Shown here one piece after another: positions 4,704 to 7,430 of a DNA stretch of 7,430 nucleotides; within the stretch, counting starts at the first letter, position 1; every line of letters starts with the position of its first letter. The notes beneath the pieces are model-generated. The model searched no databases. It was given only the letters and a program-made list of their open reading frames with translations, and was not told where the DNA came from. Source of the DNA: an uncultured Clostridia bacterium (GTDB taxonomy: Bacteria > Bacillota_A > Clostridia > Oscillospirales > Oscillospiraceae); assembly GCA_946405325.1 (NCBI GenBank), contig CAMJGU010000039.1, positions 1-7,430 on the forward strand, read 5' to 3'. The position numbers and the translations under genes are program-made.

Positions 4704-6737
4704 ATGAGTGCTAAAGACGTACGCAACATCGTGCTGCTGGGTCACGGCGGCAGCGGCAAGACCAGGCTCGCGGAGAACATGCTGGCGATGGCCGGCGCGC
4801 CTGCTCAGCTCGACTACGACGCTGAGGAGAAGAAGCGCGGCATTTCCATCTCCCTCGCCACCGCACCGGCTACCTATAAGAACGTCAAGATCAATATTCT
4901 CGACGCCCCCGGCAACTTCGACTTCGCCGGCGAGGCGCTCTCCGGCATCCGTGCCGCGGAGTGCGCGGTGCTGGTGTGCGGCGCGAAGGACGGCCTGAGC
5001 GTCGGCGCCGAGCGCGCGTGGAAGATGCTGGGCAAGAAGCCCCGCATGATCTTCATCAACCGCACCGATGAGGACAACAGCAACTATCAGACCTGCTTCG
5101 ACGCGCTCAAGGCGAAGTTCGGCACCGCCGTCGCGCCCATCGTCGCCCCCGTCATGGACGGCGCGGGCCACGTCACCGAGATCGTCGACCTGCTGCACAA
5201 CAAGGCGTATGAGGTCAAGGGCGGCAAGGCCGCTGCCTGCGCCATTCCCGCGAGCGTCAAGGACGAGGTCGAGACGCTGCGCGCGGAGCTGATGGAAGCC
5301 GCCGCCGGTGCCGACGAGGAGCTGATGGAGAAGTTCTTCGAGACCATGGAGCTTTCCAACGAGGAGATCGCCAAGGGCCTCAAGCTCGGCGTCCACGATG
5401 GCAGCGTCGCGCCCGTTCTCTGCGGCAGCGCCGCCACCGGCCTCGGCGTGGAGATGCTGCTCGAGTGCGTGCTCGATCTCGTGCCCGTCGCCACCGATAT
5501 GCCCGCCGAGAAGGCGCAGACCGAGGACGGCAAGGAAGTCGAGGTCGCCTATGACGAAAACGGCGCCACCGCCGCCATCGTCTTTAAGACCATCTCCGAC
5601 CAGTACGGCAAGTACAGCCTCGTCAAGGTCGTGCGCGGCAAGATCACCGGCGATATGTCTCTCTACAACCCCACCACGGGCAACACCGAGAAGCTCGGCC
5701 GCCTGTACACCATCAAGGGACAGAAGAACGAGGAAGTCAAGGAGATCGGCTGCGGCGACATCGGCGCCATCGCCAAGATGGACCGCGTGCGCACCAACGA
5801 CACCCTCTGCGATCCCAAGAACATCGTGGTGCTCCCGAAGATCGCCTTCGCCGAGCCCTGCTACTCCCGCGCCATCGCGCCCAAGACGCGCGGCCAGGAG
5901 GATAAGCTGGGTACCGGCCTCAACCGCCTCAACGAGGAAGATCCGACGTTCAGCGTCAACAACAACGCCGAGACGCATCAGATCGTCGTCTCCGGTGCCG
6001 GTGACATCCAGATCGACGTGCTGGTGAGCAAGCTCAAGAGCCGCTTCGGCGTCGACACCGAGCTGGACACCCCGCGCGTTGCCTATCGTGAGCGCATCCG
6101 CAAGACCGTGCAGAAGCAGGGTCGTCATAAGAAGCAGACCGGCGGCAGCGGCCAGTTCGGCGACGTCTGGGTCCGCTTCGAGCCGAACGAGGAGAGCGAG
6201 GAAATGGTGTTCGCCGAGGAGGTCTTCGGCGGCAGCGTGCCCAAGAACTTCTTCCCCGCGGTCGAGAAGGGCCTGCGCGAGGCCTGCATCCACGGCCCGC
6301 TCGCCGGCTATCCGGTCGTGAACCTCAAGGCGGTGCTGTACGACGGCTCCTACCACCCCGTCGACTCCTCCGAAATCGCGTTCAAGACCGCCGCGAACCT
6401 CGCCTATAAGGCGGCGATGCCCGAGGCGTCCCCGGTGCTGCTCGAGCCGGTGTGCGAGCTGAAGGTCACGGTGCCCGATCAGTACATGGGCGATATCCTC
6501 GGCGACCTCAACAAGCGCCGCGGCCGCGTCATGGGCATGAACCCCACCGGCGACGGCGAGCAGGTCATCGAGGCCGAGTGCCCCGAGGCGGAGCTGATGA
6601 GCTACGCCATCGACCTGCGCTCCATGACCCAGTCCCGCGGCAGCTTCGTGATGCACTTCGTGCGCTACGAGCAGTGCCCCGCCGACGCGCAGGAGAAGGC
6701 CATCGCGGCTGCGAAGGCCATGCAGGACGGCGAATAA
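4704..6737 (+). CDS. Elongation factor G-like GTPase (divergent EF-G paralogue)
   Basis: This 677-aa protein has the EF-G domain order: G domain (about 1-265), domain II (about 285-375), domain III (about 380-455), domain IV (about 456-575) and domain V (about 576-677). The C-terminal signatures are intact: EEDPTFSV (411-418), GGSGQFGDVWV (480-490), YHPVDSSEIAFKTAANLAYKAA (positions 550-571, with the domain IV tip loop), EPVCELKVTVPDQYMGDILG (581-600), NKRRGRVMGM (603-612) and DLRSMTQSRGSF (637-648). The G domain is diverged: P-loop GHGGSGKT (13-20), RGIS (45-48) for RGIT, DAPGN (67-71) for DTPGH so the catalytic His is Asn, NRTD (119-122) for NKxD, and switch I about 10 residues short. It is not beside rpsL, rpsG or tuf, so it is probably not the housekeeping fusA but an EF-G2-like protein of uncertain role; a ribosome-associated translational GTPase is inferred. 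It lacks the look of a Tet(M)-type protein. AAAGGAG lies 10 nt before the ATG. Confidence 0.92.
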   Translation: MSAKDVRNIVLLGHGGSGKTRLAENMLAMAGAPAQLDYDAEEKKRGISISLATAPATYKNVKINILDAPGNFDFAGEALSGIRAAECAVLVCGAKDGLSVGAERAWKMLGKKPRMIFINRTDEDNSNYQTCFDALKAKFGTAVAPIVAPVMDGAGHVTEIVDLLHNKAYEVKGGKAAACAIPASVKDEVETLRAELMEAAAGADEELMEKFFETMELSNEEIAKGLKLGVHDGSVAPVLCGSAATGLGVEMLLECVLDLVPVATDMPAEKAQTEDGKEVEVAYDENGATAAIVFKTISDQYGKYSLVKVVRGKITGDMSLYNPTTGNTEKLGRLYTIKGQKNEEVKEIGCGDIGAIAKMDRVRTNDTLCDPKNIVVLPKIAFAEPCYSRAIAPKTRGQEDKLGTGLNRLNEEDPTFSVNNNAETHQIVVSGAGDIQIDVLVSKLKSRFGVDTELDTPRVAYRERIRKTVQKQGRHKKQTGGSGQFGDVWVRFEPNEESEEMVFAEEVFGGSVPKNFFPAVEKGLREACIHGPLAGYPVVNLKAVLYDGSYHPVDSSEIAFKTAANLAYKAAMPEASPVLLEPVCELKVTVPDQYMGDILGDLNKRRGRVMGMNPTGDGEQVIEAECPEAELMSYAIDLRSMTQSRGSFVMHFVRYEQCPADAQEKAIAAAKAMQDGE

Positions 6738-6740
6738 TTC

Positions 6741-6776
6741 ACAAAAAGGAAGCTCCTGCGGGAGCTTCCTTTTTGT
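6741..6776. terminator. Strong intrinsic terminator after the EF-G paralogue
   Basis: A perfect 16-bp inverted repeat (6741-6756 with 6761-6776) surrounds a TGCG loop. It has an A5 run at the left base and a T5 run at the right, 3 nt after the TAA stop. The GC-rich core (GGAAGCTCC) followed by T-run makes it efficient on the plus strand and possibly on both. It isolates the next gene, which has its own promoter. Confidence 0.95.
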
Positions 6777-6801
6777 ATGAAACACACAAATAATCGAAAA
6801 T

Positions 6802-6831
6802 ATTGGCTTGACAGTGTGTGCAAATTGGCTT
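6802..6831. repeat. Direct repeat of ATTGGCTT overlapping the -35 and -10 boxes
   Basis: ATTGGCTT occurs at 6802-6809 and 6824-6831, 22 bp apart, close to two helical turns. The first copy runs into the -35 box and the second into the -10 box. Such phasing could mark a binding site for a regulator contacting one face of the DNA, but the repeat is short and no regulator is known. Confidence 0.35.
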
Positions 6832-6836
6832 ATAAT
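6808..6836 (+). promoter_or_regulatory. Full-consensus sigma-A promoter of the calcium-loop protein gene
   Basis: -35 TTGACA (6808-6813) and -10 TATAAT (6831-6836) both match the consensus at 6/6 with the optimal 17-bp spacer. Transcription should start near 6842-6844, giving a leader of about 72 nt to the ATG at 6916. It lies just after a strong terminator, so the gene is an independent unit. This is the best promoter in the window and suggests either high expression or tight repression. Confidence 0.93.
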
Positions 6837-6915
6837 GACAAATAGTTGAGACAAAGCGGGTTGGATGGACCGGCTCGCATGCCCTGACAAATTTTGGAAA
6901 GAAGGTACTTCAAAA

Positions 6916-7383
6916 ATGGCTGGTTCTATTGCTCAATTCCGCACGCTTCTGAAAAACAATCCCGAGACCGCAGCGGTGATCCTGCCCTCCTCCCGCTTTG
7001 AGATCGTTATGGATCTGAACGGCGACGGCAAGGCTGACTTCGCGTTCATCGATTCCAAGTGCGACTTCACCGGCAACGGCAATCTCGACACCTTCGGCAT
7101 TGATATCGGTAAGGACGGCGAGTTCGACCTGTATCTCAGAGATTCCGACGCCAACTTCGTTCCCGACGAGATATTCTATGTGGAAGATGGCAAGAAAGGC
7201 GCCGGCGTCAAGAGCGGTGCGGATTATCACGACCTGATTGAGAAGACGCTCAAGGCTCCCTGCGACAAGTTTGCCGCCGACATGACCGCGTTTGCCACGG
7301 GCAAGGCGGACGGCGCTGCCTGCCTCGCCGCGATGAAGGAGTATGTTGACTCCATTCTGGCTGAGCTGGCGAAGCTCGCCTGA
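6916..7383 (+). CDS. Hypothetical 155-aa protein with four tandem aspartate-rich (putative Ca2+) loops
   Basis: I do not recognise a named family. Residues 33-84 hold four loops with acidic or polar residues at positions 1, 3, 5 and 9: DLNGDGKAD (33-41), DFTGNGNLD (50-58), DIGKDGEFD (63-71) and DSDANFVPD (76-84). The last three follow a 13-residue period. The first matches the DxNxDGxxD calcium loop seen in EF-hand, dockerin, thrombospondin type 3 and VCBS/FG-GAP repeats. Residues 101-155 look helical, with a charged and alanine-rich tail. The N-terminus (MAGSIAQFRTLLKNNPETAA) has no signal peptide or membrane segment, so it is predicted to be cytosolic. The start at 6916 is preferred to the in-frame ATG at 6865 because AGAAGG (6900-6905) lies 10 nt upstream. 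Calcium binding is inferred; a structural beta-roll role is possible. Confidence 0.85.
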   Translation: MAGSIAQFRTLLKNNPETAAVILPSSRFEIVMDLNGDGKADFAFIDSKCDFTGNGNLDTFGIDIGKDGEFDLYLRDSDANFVPDEIFYVEDGKKGAGVKSGADYHDLIEKTLKAPCDKFAADMTAFATGKADGAACLAAMKEYVDSILAELAKLA

Positions 7384-7400
7384 TTCTTCTTTCTTGGTAA

Positions 7401-7430
7401 AAAAGGCTGCGGCTCAAGCCGCAGCCTTTT
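7401..7430 (+). terminator. Intrinsic terminator after the calcium-loop protein gene (runs to window edge)
   Basis: A 13-bp perfect stem (7401-7413 with 7418-7430) with a TCAA loop and a GC-rich core ends in a T-run that reaches the last base. It starts 17 nt after the TGA stop. The matching A-run on the left (7399-7404) means it may also end transcription arriving from the right. Confidence 0.92.

Noticed and set aside
4704..6737. Tetracycline-resistance ribosomal protection protein (Tet(M) type)
   Set aside because: Overall domain signatures and length fit EF-G/EF-G2 better, and the diverged G motifs are not those of Tet(M), which keeps DTPGH and NKxD.
4680..6890. Long minus-strand open frame (736 codons) opposite the EF-G paralogue
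   Set aside because: Its composition (Ala, Gly, Leu, His, Val, Asp) is typical of an antisense shadow in GC-rich DNA, and the plus strand has full EF-G motifs. It also starts beyond the terminator.
6865..6915. N-terminal extension of the calcium-loop protein to the ATG at 6865
   Set aside because: It would leave only about 20 nt of leader with no good ribosome binding site, whereas AGAAGG is well placed for the ATG at 6916.

Overview
The window is about 7.4 kb of GC-rich bacterial chromosome with AT-rich intergenic gaps, purine-rich ribosome binding sites, sigma-A type promoters with 17-bp spacers and strong hairpin terminators. These traits, together with a type III pantothenate kinase (CoaX), an ECF-type vitamin transporter S component and a YegS/BmrU-type lipid kinase, suggest a GC-rich Firmicute of the class Clostridia, perhaps an Oscillospiraceae/Ruminococcaceae-like gut anaerobe. 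That placement is inference. I see no mobile element, CRISPR array, tRNA or rRNA.

Layout: (1) 1-2363 is a pantothenate/coenzyme A locus. coaBC runs leftward off the window edge. Across a shared 249-bp regulatory gap, a rightward operon of an ECF S component (probably pantothenate-specific, PanT-like) and coaX is transcribed, ending at a bidirectional terminator. Uptake (PanT-like), phosphorylation (CoaX), then cysteine ligation and decarboxylation (CoaBC) form a continuous route from external vitamin B5 to 4'-phosphopantetheine. (2) 2346-3566 is a leftward AI-2E family membrane permease gene convergent with coaX; its stop codon lies in the terminator loop. (3) 3691-4584 is a rightward diacylglycerol-kinase-like lipid kinase gene, divergent from the permease; the two divergent promoters appear to share one palindromic -35 hexamer. 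(4) 4704-6737 is a stand-alone paralogue of elongation factor G with well-kept C-terminal translocase domains but a diverged GTPase centre. It has its own AT-rich promoter and a perfect 18-nt palindrome in its leader, and ends at a 16-bp terminator. (5) 6916-7383 is a 155-aa protein with four tandem aspartate-rich (DxNxDGxxD-like) putative Ca2+ loops and no signal peptide. A full-consensus sigma-A promoter drives it, and a terminator follows at the window edge.

Most of the window is ordinary housekeeping and membrane-lipid sequence. The parts that deserve a second look are the EF-G paralogue with altered G motifs, the predicted cytosolic calcium-loop protein behind an unusually perfect promoter, and several perfect dyads at promoters and leaders that no named element explains. 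I found no clear case for a wholly new multi-gene system.
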